Shown here: piece by piece, positions 25,309 to 35,814 of the stretch
How positions within the stretch are numbered: the first letter of the stretch is position 1
Layout of the letters: each line of letters begins with the position of its first letter
Assembly (NCBI GenBank): GCA_051653405.1
Contig: JBOFWC010000131.1
Location: 1-63,943 of the forward strand
Direction: 5' to 3'
DNA: 63,943 nt
DNA from: Proteocatella sp051653405
Lineage (GTDB): Bacteria; Bacillota; Clostridia; Peptostreptococcales; Filifactoraceae
The notes under the pieces: model-generated
The model's database searches: none
Told to the model about the DNA's origin: nothing
What the model saw: only the letters and a program-made list of their open reading frames with translations
Translations under genes and position numbers: made by a program

Positions 25309-26064
25309 CTACATTTTTCTCCTGTAAACTGGATATCCTTCGTATCTCATATCTATAATTCCCGTGTATAACTTCTTCTCATGAAGATCTATAAGAATTT
25401 GATTTAACATGAGCATCTTTTCATTTAAATTCTCACCACTTCCCAAAAGTACTGTAATTCCTTGAGGTGTGGTAAGTTTAATTTCGTGATTTTTATCTAT
25501 CTCTATCTGTGATATATTGTTTATAAGCTTTGCACTTCTTATATTGTCTGTTATATCATTTATAGTTTTTATTATTTCTTTGTTAGATAAATTAAGCGCT
25601 TCTCCTAGTTTTACCTCTTTTACTGAAACCCCATTTATAAGAGGCTTTGTGATTTTTGACATTTCTTGAGTGGTTTCTAAAGCTACAGCATTTTCATCGA
25701 TTATTATGAATCCTCCTGAAAATTTTATCGTAGCCACAGCCTGTCTTTTTTCTATGTTAAAAATTAGAGTTCTTGGAAATTTGCTCTTTATATCTATTTT
25801 TTCTACATACGGATCTGATTTATAAATCTCTTTTATCTTATCTTTTTCGACCAAATATGGGTTTTTATCAAGCAATACATTTAGTTTTGTAAATATTTCT
25901 TCTGATTTAATTTTAGAGTTCCCTAAAACGATTATCTCTTTTACATGAAAAAAGGGAAGTGATAGATATAAGACTGTAAATGAAATAATTCCAAGAATCA
26001 CAATCCATATAACTTGATTTTTCTTAAATTTTACTCCTTTTAACAAAGATTCTGACTTCTCCAC
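25309..26064 (-). CDS. divIB: Cell division protein DivIB/FtsQ
   Basis: 251 residues: cytoplasmic start, membrane helix (about 18-38), POTRA domain (FHVKEIIVLGNSKI...), beta domain (FPRTLIFNIEKRQAVATI, GGFIIIDENAVAL) and a C-terminal YEGYPVYRRKM. Part of the FtsQLB complex that activates septal synthesis. GTG start overlapping the murG stop by one base. Confidence 0.93.
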   Translation of the reverse strand: MEKSESLLKGVKFKKNQVIWIVILGIISFTVLYLSLPFFHVKEIIVLGNSKIKSEEIFTKLNVLLDKNPYLVEKDKIKEIYKSDPYVEKIDIKSKFPRTLIFNIEKRQAVATIKFSGGFIIIDENAVALETTQEMSKITKPLINGVSVKEVKLGEALNLSNKEIIKTINDITDNIRSAKLINNISQIEIDKNHEIKLTTPQGITVLLGSGENLNEKMLMLNQILIDLHEKKLYTGIIDMRYEGYPVYRRKM

Positions 26065-27182
26065 TAAAAATCTCCCACCTTCTTATTTGTTACCAATTTT
26101 TCCAGTTCTGAAACTATTATTTCACTAGGGTCTAATTTTCCAAGTTCCTTACTATTTTTTTCCATTTCTAATCTCAAATCGTCATTGTCTAAAATTTCTA
26201 TTAATGCATTTTTTAAGGTTTCTTCATTAAGTTCTTTCTCAAGTATATATTTTCCTGCATTTTTAGAAGCTATATATTTAGCGTTATATTCTTGATGATT
26301 TTCTGCAGTATATGCTTTTGGTATTATTATTGAAGTTTTTCCTATAGCGTTTATCTCCGCAATAGTTGTTGCTCCAGCACTAACTATGCAAATATCTGCA
26401 GATGCAAGATATGTCGGCATATCTTCAATATATTCTACTATTTTGCAGTTTGAGTTAAGCTCTAAGCCTTCTAACTGTTTCATAACTTTATCATAGTGAT
26501 TCTTACCAGTTGCAAATATAAAACCTACGTTATTCTCAACCATGAAAGGTATTAGTTTTACAAAAGCTTCATTTATAGCTCCAAATCCTCCCGATCCTCC
26601 CGTAACCAGTATAAACTTATCATCTTCAGAAACTCCAATTTCTCTCCTTGCTTCATCTTTTGACTTTGCAAATCTTATATTTTTTCTCACAGGGTTTCCT
26701 ACTGCTATAGGAATATTTTTTGATTTTAATTTATCGCTTGCTGCTTCAAATCCCAAAAATACTCTATCTGTTTTTGAAGCTAAAATTTTATTTGTAATTC
26801 CAGGAAATGCATTTTGTTCATGAATTGCAGTTACAGTATTTAGTTTAGTTGCTGCCATAACTACAGGTCCACATACATATCCACCTGTTCCTATTACTAT
26901 GTCTGGATTAAATTCTTTTATTATTTTTTTTGCATTTTTAACAGCATTCATCGCAAGTACAATTCGTTTGATATTCTCTATACTTAATTTTCTTTGAAAC
27001 CCTTTAACTTCAAGTCCTTTAAAATCATATCCATATTTAGGAACAATTTTTGACTCAAGGCCTCCATTTACTCCCACATAAAGTATTTGAGCATCGTCAT
27101 ATTTCTCTTTAAATTTATCTGCTATAGAAAGTGCAGGATATATGTGTCCTCCTGTGCCTCCACCTGTAACAATAATTCTCAT
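26064..27182 (-). CDS. murG: UDP-GlcNAc:lipid I N-acetylglucosaminyltransferase
   Basis: 372 residues. GT-B glycosyltransferase that makes lipid II at the inner membrane face. Seen: GGTGGHIYPALSIADK at the N-terminus, IVIGTGGYVCGPVVMAA, HEQNAFPG, TGGSGGFGAINEA, and SAGATTIAEI with HQEYNAKYI near the C-terminus for UDP-GlcNAc binding. Start overlaps the ftsW stop (TAATG). Confidence 0.97.
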   Translation of the reverse strand: MRIIVTGGGTGGHIYPALSIADKFKEKYDDAQILYVGVNGGLESKIVPKYGYDFKGLEVKGFQRKLSIENIKRIVLAMNAVKNAKKIIKEFNPDIVIGTGGYVCGPVVMAATKLNTVTAIHEQNAFPGITNKILASKTDRVFLGFEAASDKLKSKNIPIAVGNPVRKNIRFAKSKDEARREIGVSEDDKFILVTGGSGGFGAINEAFVKLIPFMVENNVGFIFATGKNHYDKVMKQLEGLELNSNCKIVEYIEDMPTYLASADICIVSAGATTIAEINAIGKTSIIIPKAYTAENHQEYNAKYIASKNAGKYILEKELNEETLKNALIEILDNDDLRLEMEKNSKELGKLDPSEIIVSELEKLVTNKKVGDF

Positions 27183-28360
27183 TAATACCTTCTCCTATTT
27201 TCTATTTTATGATAAACTTTTCCATTTTTATTTACTTCAATTTCTCGCATGTATCTTCTATCATACTTTGAAACATTCAATATTATCCCTATCGCAAAAA
27301 GATTAAGTACCAGCGAAGTTCCACCGTAGCTTATTAATGGAAGTGGTATTCCTGTACTTGGAAGAAGTGATACTGCAACAAACATATTTACCACTGATTG
27401 AAGTGCCATCTGAATAGTTATTCCTGAAACTATGAAGGTAGCATATCTATCCTGAGCATTAAGTGCTATTTTAAAACATCTTGTTATTAAAGCCACAAAT
27501 AAAAAGATTATAACAAGTGCTCCTAAAAAGCCTAATTCTTCGCTTATAATTGCAAATATATAGTCATTTTGAGGTTCTGGAAGATAAAGTAGTTTCTGTT
27601 TGCTCGCGCCAAGACCTACTCCTTTTACTCCTCCTGAGGCTATAGCATATAAAGATTGTAAAATCTGATACCCCACTCCTTGAGGGTCTAAAAATGGATT
27701 TATAAACATCTTTACTCGCTCAAGCCTAAATGGTTCAAGAAATATTAAAAAAGTTACCCCAACTGCTCCTATTGCTCCCAAAATAAATATCCAAGTCTTT
27801 TTTATCCCACCTAAATAAAACACATAAAAAGTTATACAAAATATTATAAATGCCGTAGAAAGGTCGGGCTGCATAGCAACAAGTATTATTGCAGTTCCTG
27901 GTATACACCAAAATTTAGACATATCAGAAATTTTTCTCGGGTCAAGCTGATTTGAGGTAAGAAGATTAGCCGTAACAAATACACACATATATTTTGCAAG
28001 CTCAGATGGCATAAATGTTGTAAATCCTAAGTTTATCCATCTTAAACCTCCGTTTAAGTTTATTCCTAGAGGTGTTATAAGAAGCAAAAATGTAAATGCA
28101 GTAATTGCTACTAAAATAAGTGTAGGTGTCCCTTTGTATTTCTTATATGGAATATTAGAACTAATACTCATCATCCCTATCCCTAAAGCCGCAAAAATAA
28201 GCTGTTTATATAAAATTTTATTAGGATTTTCATATCTGAATCCCGAATTAACATAACTTGCACTATATACCATTATAATCCCTATAATAGTTAGTGTTAT
28301 AGTTAAAATCAGTACTAGATAATCCATACTACCTTTATTTACTCTCTTTGATTTTTTCAC
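27182..28360 (-). CDS. ftsW: SEDS peptidoglycan polymerase FtsW/SpoVE
   Basis: 392 residues with about ten membrane helices. SEDS-family signatures include GLRWINLGFTTFMPSELAK, the QPDLSTA motif, GVGYQILQSLYAIASGGVKGVGLG and LPSTGIPLPLISYGG. Polymerises lipid II at the septum with the partner SpoVD-type transpeptidase. GTG start directly after the murD stop. Between murD and murG it corresponds to B. subtilis spoVE. Confidence 0.95.
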   Translation of the reverse strand: MKKSKRVNKGSMDYLVLILTITLTIIGIIMVYSASYVNSGFRYENPNKILYKQLIFAALGIGMMSISSNIPYKKYKGTPTLILVAITAFTFLLLITPLGINLNGGLRWINLGFTTFMPSELAKYMCVFVTANLLTSNQLDPRKISDMSKFWCIPGTAIILVAMQPDLSTAFIIFCITFYVFYLGGIKKTWIFILGAIGAVGVTFLIFLEPFRLERVKMFINPFLDPQGVGYQILQSLYAIASGGVKGVGLGASKQKLLYLPEPQNDYIFAIISEELGFLGALVIIFLFVALITRCFKIALNAQDRYATFIVSGITIQMALQSVVNMFVAVSLLPSTGIPLPLISYGGTSLVLNLFAIGIILNVSKYDRRYMREIEVNKNGKVYHKIENRRRY

Positions 28361-29707
28361 CTATATATTCCCTCTTACTATATTTTTAAAATCATCTCCA
28401 CGCTCTTCATAGTTATTGTACATACCCCATGAAGCACATGCAGGAGAAAGTAATACTGTGTCTCCTGAATCTGCAATTGATTTTGCAAACTCGACTGCAT
28501 CTTTCATATTATCTTTAAATATATAGTTTTTAAAACCGTATTTATCACATGTCTCTGCTAATTTTTCCTTTGTAACTCCCATAAATATAGCTTTTTTCAC
28601 TCGTCCTTCGAATAGCTTTATAAAATCATCAAATTCTGACTTTTTATCATACCCCCCTGCTATAAGAATAACATTTTTGTCATATGTTTCAAGTGCTTTT
28701 ATAGACGAATCTGGATTTGTTCCCTTTGAATCATTAATATATTCTACACCATTTATTTTGTCTACGAATTCAAGTCTATGTTCAACTCCTTTGAAATTCT
28801 TTAACACCTCTGATATTACAGTTATTTCAATATTAGCACTAAGTGAAAGTCCTATCGCTGTCATTACATTTTCTAAATTATGCTTTCCTTTTAAATAAAC
28901 CTCATCTCTGTTTATTATTTCTGTCACTTTAATTCCATCATTAAATTTTATTATATTGTCTTCAAGATATATTCCACATTCTAATTTATTATTGGTGCTA
29001 AAAAATATTATATTTGATTTTAAATCGGATGAAAGTGACTTTACTTTAGAATCTTCAACATTTAACACTGCATAATCACAACTTTCTTGATTATTAAATA
29101 TGTTAAATTTTATAGCTGCATAATTATCTATATTTCCATGTCTATCTAAATGATCTGGCGTTACATTTATAACTGCGCCGGCTAAGCTTTTAAAATCCTT
29201 TATTGTTTCTAGCTGAAAGCTTGAAAGTTCTGCTACAAAAAATGTATCTTCCGTAGAAGTGCTAACCTCCGAAATTATTGGATTACCAATATTTCCAACA
29301 ACTCTTGTATCTAATCCCGCTGCTTTAAATATTTCTCCAGTAAGAGTTGTAGTTGTAGTTTTTCCATTTGTGCCTGTGATGCTTATAAAATTTCCTTTCG
29401 CATATCTATATGCAAATTCAATTTCTCCTATTATCTCAATATTGCGGTTTTTAAATTTCTCTAAAAATTTAAGATTCAAAGGCACTCCTGGTGATAATAT
29501 AACTGTATCACAAATTTCTTCTCCGCTTGGATTTTTTCCTAAATTAAAGTTTATATTTGGTGAAAATTCAGCTAAAATATTTTTATCATAACCTGCTTTG
29601 CTATCATAAGCTTCAACTTTCACATTGTTTTTGTCTAAAAATTTAAGTAATTCAAATCCACTTTTTCCAAGTCCTACTACTACAATTTTTGTATCTTCAA
29701 GCTGCAT
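28361..29707 (-). CDS. murD: UDP-MurNAc-L-alanine:D-glutamate ligase
   Basis: 448 residues. Mur ligase adding D-Glu. N-terminal Rossmann (VVVGLGKSGFELLKFL), ATP-binding TGTNGKTTTT, NVTPDHLDRHG, and C-terminal GGYDKKSEFDD with LLSPACASWGMYNNYEERG. ATG with GGAGG site just after mraY. Confidence 0.97.
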   Translation of the reverse strand: MQLEDTKIVVVGLGKSGFELLKFLDKNNVKVEAYDSKAGYDKNILAEFSPNINFNLGKNPSGEEICDTVILSPGVPLNLKFLEKFKNRNIEIIGEIEFAYRYAKGNFISITGTNGKTTTTTLTGEIFKAAGLDTRVVGNIGNPIISEVSTSTEDTFFVAELSSFQLETIKDFKSLAGAVINVTPDHLDRHGNIDNYAAIKFNIFNNQESCDYAVLNVEDSKVKSLSSDLKSNIIFFSTNNKLECGIYLEDNIIKFNDGIKVTEIINRDEVYLKGKHNLENVMTAIGLSLSANIEITVISEVLKNFKGVEHRLEFVDKINGVEYINDSKGTNPDSSIKALETYDKNVILIAGGYDKKSEFDDFIKLFEGRVKKAIFMGVTKEKLAETCDKYGFKNYIFKDNMKDAVEFAKSIADSGDTVLLSPACASWGMYNNYEERGDDFKNIVRGNI

Positions 29708-29708
29708 T

Positions 29709-30680
29709 TTAAATTCCTCCGATATATATTGAAAGTACTCCTAAAATCCCCATTATTACTGTAATTATATTAAACACCTTTACAACTTTGGTTTCATGCC
29801 AACCACAAAGCTCAAAGTGATGATGTATAGGTGCCATTTTAAATATTCTCTTCTTAGTTTTTTTGTAATATCCTACTTGAAGTATCACAGATACACTTTC
29901 CATAAAATAAACAAAACATAAGAGCGGAACTAAAAGTTCTATATTAAGAATTACAGCCGCTGAGGCGACTGCTCCTCCAAGAGCCATTGACCCTGTATCT
30001 CCCATAAATACTTTTGCTGGATATTTATTTACTCTGAGAAATCCAAGACATCCTCCTACAAGCGCAAATAAAAATATTCCCACCCCATAATTATTAAGCA
30101 TTTTCGAGATTACTATCAGACAAACTGAAACTACTATAGTTATACTTCCTGCAAGTCCATCTAAGCCATCAGTTAAGTTAACACTGTTAACTATTGCTAT
30201 TATTACAAACATCAAAAATGGGATATACATAATTCCTAATTCCAGTGTCATATCTGTAAACGGCACTCTTATTGCACTTCCAAGGTCCGATGTCCTAAAT
30301 TGAATAAATGCAAGTACTCCTGAAAATAATATCTGCATAATAATTTTTTGTTTCGCATCAAGTCCTAGTGAGCGTTTTTTGACTACTTTTATATAATCAT
30401 CTACAAACCCTACAAAGCCAAATAAAAGCATGAAAGAAAGTGAAAATAGTATATCAAATATAAGTCCTTCTGTAAAAAGCATAGCTATAATTGAAGCTAT
30501 AATCGTTGCTACTATAAATATTACCCCTCCCATGGTAGGAGTTCCATTTTTTTGAAGATGAGATTGTGGCCCATCATCTCTTACTGTCTGCCCAAATTTA
30601 AGTTTTCTTAATACTGGTAATGTTTTGGGCCCAATAAAAAATGCAATAGCCCATGCTGTCAATAATATAATAATATCCAT
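29709..30680 (-). CDS. mraY: Phospho-MurNAc-pentapeptide translocase
   Basis: 323 residues, about ten membrane helices. Attaches the MurNAc-pentapeptide to undecaprenyl phosphate to form lipid I. Catalytic motifs: GFVDDYIKVVKKR, NSVNLTDGLDGLA, FMGDTGSMALGG, and HHHFELCGW. There is no clear ribosome site; the ATG lies just after the murF stop, so translation is probably coupled. Confidence 0.97.
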   Translation of the reverse strand: MDIIILLTAWAIAFFIGPKTLPVLRKLKFGQTVRDDGPQSHLQKNGTPTMGGVIFIVATIIASIIAMLFTEGLIFDILFSLSFMLLFGFVGFVDDYIKVVKKRSLGLDAKQKIIMQILFSGVLAFIQFRTSDLGSAIRVPFTDMTLELGIMYIPFLMFVIIAIVNSVNLTDGLDGLAGSITIVVSVCLIVISKMLNNYGVGIFLFALVGGCLGFLRVNKYPAKVFMGDTGSMALGGAVASAAVILNIELLVPLLCFVYFMESVSVILQVGYYKKTKKRIFKMAPIHHHFELCGWHETKVVKVFNIITVIMGILGVLSIYIGGI

Positions 30681-30688
30681 ATTTCATA

Positions 30689-32044
30689 TTAGCAGATACA
30701 ATCTGCAACCTCCTCTAACTTCATACCTCTTGAACCTTTTATTAAAACTTTATCTCCTGATTCAAGTATCTTATTTATTTCTTCCACAGCTTGATTATTA
30801 TTTTCAAAGTAATATATTTTTACTTTATCAAAAGCTTTCTGCTTAGCTCCCTCGCCTATAAAACGAGCTTCTTTCCCAATGCAAATTATTACATTAAAAA
30901 TTTCTGATGCTAGACTTCCTATTTCTTTATGAGATTCTTCTGATATGTCTCCAAGTTCAAGCATATCTGCCAAAATTCCAACTTTTCTTTTTGCATCTAG
31001 TTCTCTAAATGTTTCTATTGACGCTTTCATTGAATCTGGATTAGCATTATAATAATCCTCAACAATTACCTTATCATCTAGATCTTTTATCTCCATTCTA
31101 TACTTTGAAGGCTCATATTCCGCAATTCCCTGTGCTGATTTTTCTGTATCTAGTCCCATAAGCTTACATACTGCAAGGGCACTTAATGAATTGTATATAT
31201 TGTGCATCCCAAGTGTTGGTAAATTATATTCAACTTCCTCATCAAGTAATAGCGCCTTTATCTTCATAGAGCTTCCCTTTGTCTCATATGAAATCATTCT
31301 AAAATCATTATATTCTTCAAGTCCAAAAGTTAATATTTTAAATTTGTAATCAGCTTTATTTATAGTCTTTAACATATCGTTATCCCCATTCACTATAAGG
31401 ATATCTTCTGGTCTCATGTAATTTGAAATCTCCATTTTAGCTTTTAGAATATTTTCTCTAGACCCTACCGTCTGCATATGAGCTACTCCAACGTTTGTTA
31501 TTACTGCAATGTTTGGTCTTACTATCTCAGCAAGATAATCTATTTCTCCAAGTGTGTACATCCCCATCTCAAGTATTGCACATTTATGAGTAGCTTCTAA
31601 GTTATATATAGTCATAGGAAGTCCAATTTCAGTGTTTAAATTTCCTAAGTTTCTAAGGGTCTTTAAGCTTTTTGAAATTGCATAATAAAGCATATCTTTG
31701 GTTGTCGTCTTCCCACTACTTCCCGTTACTGAAATAAATGGTATATCAAATTTATCTCTATATCCCATAGCTATTCGCTTTACTGCCAGATAAGTATTAT
31801 CTACGATAATATCTTTTTCTGATGTATTTCTTTCTACTATGGCTCCAAGAGCTCCATTTTCAAGAGCTCCTGACACAAAACTGTGTCCATCTAAGTTTTC
31901 TCCTTTAATAGCTACATATAGTGAATTCTCTTTTATATTTCGACTGTCATGAGATATGTTCTTCACTTCAATATTTTCATCAATATTAAACTTTAACTCT
32001 CCCCCAGTCATTTCAAGTATGTCTCTTATGGTTATATTTTCCAT
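30689..32044 (-). CDS. murF: UDP-MurNAc-tripeptide:D-Ala-D-Ala ligase
   Basis: 451 residues. Substrate-binding NISHDSRNIKENSLYVAIKGE, ATP P-loop TGSSGKTTTKDM, NVGVAHMQTVGS, and C-terminal DYYNANPDSMKASIETF and LIKGSRGMKLE. Last cytoplasmic step of the stem peptide. It directly follows spoVD; murE, which normally lies between them, is missing here. Confidence 0.97.
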   Translation of the reverse strand: MENITIRDILEMTGGELKFNIDENIEVKNISHDSRNIKENSLYVAIKGENLDGHSFVSGALENGALGAIVERNTSEKDIIVDNTYLAVKRIAMGYRDKFDIPFISVTGSSGKTTTKDMLYYAISKSLKTLRNLGNLNTEIGLPMTIYNLEATHKCAILEMGMYTLGEIDYLAEIVRPNIAVITNVGVAHMQTVGSRENILKAKMEISNYMRPEDILIVNGDNDMLKTINKADYKFKILTFGLEEYNDFRMISYETKGSSMKIKALLLDEEVEYNLPTLGMHNIYNSLSALAVCKLMGLDTEKSAQGIAEYEPSKYRMEIKDLDDKVIVEDYYNANPDSMKASIETFRELDAKRKVGILADMLELGDISEESHKEIGSLASEIFNVIICIGKEARFIGEGAKQKAFDKVKIYYFENNNQAVEEINKILESGDKVLIKGSRGMKLEEVADCIC

Positions 32045-32068
32045 AAATCCTCCTAAGTTTAAAACGCT

Positions 32069-34231
32069 TTAATTTGCACTTTCTTCTTTTAGTTCTAAGC
32101 TAACCACAGTTCCTGTTTTTAATTTTGTCCCTGCTTTTGGAGCTTGATTTATTACTTTTCCACTTCCTATATATGTTGGATTTAGACCAAGACCTGTAAG
32201 TATTTTGTCTGCTTCCTCCATAGTTTTTCCTTTTAAATCAGGCATCTTTATTTCTGATGACTTTTGTTCCAAATAGATTATTACCTCTGAGCCTTTAGAT
32301 AATTTTTCTCCTGGTTTTGGGAAACAATCCATAACTAAAGTATCGTCTCCAATATTTTCCTTTACTGCTAATCTATAATTTAGTCCTACTGAATTTAATT
32401 TTTCTTTTGCTTTTGAAAATTTCATGTTTCTGATTTCTGGTATAGTAGTTTTTGAATAAACTTTATCCGATTGAGTATTATCCGGATTTACGCCTAAATA
32501 TCTAAGGGAATAACTCATTATATCTCTAACTATAGGCGCTGCTACAACCCCACCGTAATAGGATCCTTTCTTTGGCTCATCAACTATTGCAAGTACTACA
32601 AGTTGCGGATCTTCCACTGGAGCTACTCCAACATAGGAACCTATATAATATCCTTGGGCATATTTTCCATTAGAAGCTTTTTGGGCTGTTCCACTCTTTC
32701 CTGCCAATCTATACCCTTCTATCTGCGTAGCTTTCCCACCCGAAGTTACAACCGATTCCATTAAATCTATTAATTTAGCTGCAGTTTGAGGCGAAATAGG
32801 TGTTCTTATTTCCTCTTTTTCATGTTTTTTTATTATATTTCCTTTAGAATCTCTAATTTCTTTTACCAGTGTTGGTCTAAGCATTTTTCCATCATTAGCT
32901 ATTGCTGCTACTGAATTTATCATCTGAAGCGGTGTAACTGATATTCCCTGTCCAAATGACATCGTAGCAAGCTCAACTGCATTTATTTTGTCCAGTGGAT
33001 ATATGATACCTGGAGCTTCTCCTGGAATTTCTATACCTAACTTTTCCCCAAATCCAAATGATTCTATATATTTAGTGAACTTTTCAGCCCCTACTCTATC
33101 TGCTACTTGTACAAATACTGTATTTACAGATGCTTCTACAGCCTTTCTGAATGTAAGACTTCCATATGGTACAGATGTCCAGTTTTTTATTGTAGCATCT
33201 TTTACCTTTATATAACCTTTGTCATAAAAATAATCCTCTGGTCTTACCAAATCCTCTTCGAGCGCTGCTGCCGCAGTTATAAGCTTAAATGGCGACCCTG
33301 GCTCATACACGTCATTTACAGATGGATTTCTCCACATTTTACTTATTATCGCTGATTTTTCTTCAAGGCTTTTTGCAGATGATAATTGATTTTTATAACT
33401 AGTAAATTTAGCTTCTCTTGGATAGTTTGGATCATAATCCGGTTTTGATGCCATGGCTAATATCTCTCCATTTTTAGGATTCATTACTATAGCTGTAACC
33501 GATTCTGCGTTATTATTTATATAAGCTTGATTTACTACTTTTTCAACATGATGCTGAAGAACTTCATCTACTGTTAATACTACATTATATCCATTTACAG
33601 GTTCATTATATCGAATCTCAGAGTTTGGAATTTCACGATTTTCTCCATCTTTTACTACAATTCTTCGCCCTGGAATCCCTTTTAATTCTCCATTAAGATA
33701 TGACTCAATACCTGCTATCCCCTCATTATCATAAGAAACATGCCCTATTATATACGGTGCAAATTGCCCATAAGGATATTTCCTTTGAGAATTTTCTTCA
33801 AACTTAAGTCCTGTAGCTTCTGATTCTTTAATCTTCTCAACTTGCTCCAGTGGTATATTTTTTCTTAAAATAAATCGCTTTTTATCATCATTAAACTTTT
33901 TTAAGAACTCATCTACTGTTACATCGCTTAATACCTTTGATATTTCTTCCGCTGTTTTTTGAGCATCCTCTACATATAATTTTTCAACAAGAATATCATA
34001 TGTAACTATACTTACTGCCAGCTCTTTTCCATTCCTATCGAGTATAGTTCCTCTTTTGGGTTGAATTATCTCATCTTTTTGTTGCTGTATTATCGCTTTA
34101 TCTGTATATTTTTCTGGATTTATTATCTGTACATAACCAAGTCTAATAATAAGTATAAATATTAAAAAATAATAAAATCCTACACTAAAGCTTATTCGCT
34201 GTGAAATCAGACCCTTGTATTTACCTCTCAT
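32069..34231 (-). CDS. spoVD: SpoVD/PBP2-type transpeptidase with two PASTA domains
   Basis: 720 residues. One membrane anchor (about 17-35), a PBP dimerisation domain (KRGTILDRNGKELAVS), a transpeptidase domain with EPGSPFK (SxxK; usual Thr is Pro), SVN and KSGTA, and two C-terminal PASTA repeats (about 590-720). Crosslinks septal or spore-cortex wall and partners the FtsW/SpoVE polymerase. Placed between ftsL and murF. Confidence 0.94.
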   Translation of the reverse strand: MRGKYKGLISQRISFSVGFYYFLIFILIIRLGYVQIINPEKYTDKAIIQQQKDEIIQPKRGTILDRNGKELAVSIVTYDILVEKLYVEDAQKTAEEISKVLSDVTVDEFLKKFNDDKKRFILRKNIPLEQVEKIKESEATGLKFEENSQRKYPYGQFAPYIIGHVSYDNEGIAGIESYLNGELKGIPGRRIVVKDGENREIPNSEIRYNEPVNGYNVVLTVDEVLQHHVEKVVNQAYINNNAESVTAIVMNPKNGEILAMASKPDYDPNYPREAKFTSYKNQLSSAKSLEEKSAIISKMWRNPSVNDVYEPGSPFKLITAAAALEEDLVRPEDYFYDKGYIKVKDATIKNWTSVPYGSLTFRKAVEASVNTVFVQVADRVGAEKFTKYIESFGFGEKLGIEIPGEAPGIIYPLDKINAVELATMSFGQGISVTPLQMINSVAAIANDGKMLRPTLVKEIRDSKGNIIKKHEKEEIRTPISPQTAAKLIDLMESVVTSGGKATQIEGYRLAGKSGTAQKASNGKYAQGYYIGSYVGVAPVEDPQLVVLAIVDEPKKGSYYGGVVAAPIVRDIMSYSLRYLGVNPDNTQSDKVYSKTTIPEIRNMKFSKAKEKLNSVGLNYRLAVKENIGDDTLVMDCFPKPGEKLSKGSEVIIYLEQKSSEIKMPDLKGKTMEEADKILTGLGLNPTYIGSGKVINQAPKAGTKLKTGTVVSLELKEESAN

Positions 34232-34241
34232 CTTGTCCTCT

Positions 34242-34856
34242 CTAATCCACCTTTATATAAACTATCTGTTCTTTAGAAGGATATACCATATTTAATCTAT
34301 ATTTTGCATAATTTTCTATAGTTTCACTTTTATAAGTGCTTTCTCTCTCAGCTTCTAACTCATTTAAATAATTTTTTTCTTTTTCAATATCTTTCTTTAT
34401 CGCATTTATCTTATATTGAAGTTGTGCTATATTTGAGTTGTTGTATAATATAAGCATTGCTATCATTATATAGAACACAACAAAGCAAGCCCCCAAAAAT
34501 AATTTAAAATTATTTTTGATTGCATGCTTAAATTCTTGTTTTCGCTTCTGGTTTTCAAGCTTCTTATTTTGTTTATCCTCAAGCTTTTGCTTCTTAAGAC
34601 GCTCTCTATAAGCTTTTTCTTCAGCCTTTCGTTTAGCTTCTCTAATCTTATCCTGTCTTATTTGTTGAGGATCTCTAGGCTTGCTTTTTGAAGGTTTATT
34701 TTTCGATTTTCTACTTAAATCTTGTTTAGAAGCTGGCTTAGCTAATGGTTTATTTGAAATACGCTTATTTTTACCACTTTGTTCTTTACTTCTACCTGTA
34801 GTACTCCCTGAAGGTTTAGTGGATTTATATTGTTTATAAGATTGGTAGTCGTTCAT
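34242..34856 (-). CDS. ftsL: FtsL-like division protein with a long basic N-terminus
   Basis: 204 residues. A cytoplasmic head of about 117 residues is nearly all Lys/Arg/Ser/Gln/Glu, followed by one membrane helix (about 118-140) and a short coiled coil with EIENYAKYRLNM-like end and PSKEQIVYIKVD. The helix/coil and position between rsmH and spoVD fit FtsL, usually near 100-120 residues. The basic extension is unusual. Strong site AGGGGAATAT. Confidence 0.85.
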   Translation of the reverse strand: MNDYQSYKQYKSTKPSGSTTGRSKEQSGKNKRISNKPLAKPASKQDLSRKSKNKPSKSKPRDPQQIRQDKIREAKRKAEEKAYRERLKKQKLEDKQNKKLENQKRKQEFKHAIKNNFKLFLGACFVVFYIMIAMLILYNNSNIAQLQYKINAIKKDIEKEKNYLNELEAERESTYKSETIENYAKYRLNMVYPSKEQIVYIKVD

Positions 34857-34866
34857 ATATATTCCC

Positions 34867-35799
34867 CTATATTTTCATTGCACATCTCAACTTAGCGCTT
34901 CTAGCTCTTGGATTTTCTTCCAATTCCTCTGCTGAAGATATTATAGGTTTCTTATTTATAATTTTAAGTGTAGGCTTTGAATTACAAGTACATATTGGAA
35001 ACTCAGGTGGACATTTGCATCCTTGACTTAGATCTTTAAAAATATTTTTTACAATTCTATCTTCTAGCGAATGAAAAGTAATTATAGATATTACTCCGCC
35101 TGAATTCATATTATCCGCTGCTTCTTTTACAACTTTTTCTATTACATCAAGTTCTCTATTTACTGCTATTCTAATTGCTTGAAAAGTTCTTTTAGCTGGA
35201 TGAAGACTCTCATCTCTTGCTTTTTTAGGTACGGCAGCTTTGATTATATCTACAAGTTCAAATGTAGTTTCAATAGGTTTTTCTGCTCTTTTTTCTACTA
35301 TAAACTTAGCTATTCTGCTATGCCAATTTTCTTCCCCATAGTCTCTTATTATTTTATCTATTGATTCTTCGCTATAATAGTTTAAAATATCATATGCGCT
35401 TTCTTTCAAGCTCTTGTCCATTCGCATATCTAGTGGAGCATCGTGCATATATGAAAATCCTCTTTCAGGAGTATCTAGCTGATAAGAAGATACTCCTAAA
35501 TCTAAAAGAATTCCATCTATTCCATTGATGCCATATTCCCTCAGCTTTTCATCAAGATTTTCAAAATTTGAATGAATGAGTATAACCTTATCCATATATT
35601 CCTTAAGTTTTTCTTTTGCATTTTCAATAGCATCCATGTCTTGATCAAAAGCTACAAGCTTCCCTTTATCAAGTTTTTTTACAATTTCAAGGGAATGGCC
35701 TGCTCCACCTAGAGTCCCATCGACGTATATACCATCTGGCTTTATTTTCAGACTCTCTATGCATTCATCCAAAAGAACTGACTTGTGTATAAATTCCAT
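34867..35799 (-). CDS. rsmH: 16S rRNA (cytosine-1402-N4) methyltransferase
   Basis: 310 residues. SAM-binding VDGTLGGAGHSLEI at about 25-38, ILLDLGVSSYQLD, DMRMD, and C-terminal ITFHSLEDRIVKN. Methylates C1402 in the ribosomal decoding site. First classical gene of the division cluster here; mraZ, which usually precedes it, is replaced by lgt. Confidence 0.97.
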   Translation of the reverse strand: MEFIHKSVLLDECIESLKIKPDGIYVDGTLGGAGHSLEIVKKLDKGKLVAFDQDMDAIENAKEKLKEYMDKVILIHSNFENLDEKLREYGINGIDGILLDLGVSSYQLDTPERGFSYMHDAPLDMRMDKSLKESAYDILNYYSEESIDKIIRDYGEENWHSRIAKFIVEKRAEKPIETTFELVDIIKAAVPKKARDESLHPAKRTFQAIRIAVNRELDVIEKVVKEAADNMNSGGVISIITFHSLEDRIVKNIFKDLSQGCKCPPEFPICTCNSKPTLKIINKKPIISSAEELEENPRARSAKLRCAMKI

Positions 35800-35814
35800 T
35801 TTTTTCTCCTAAAT

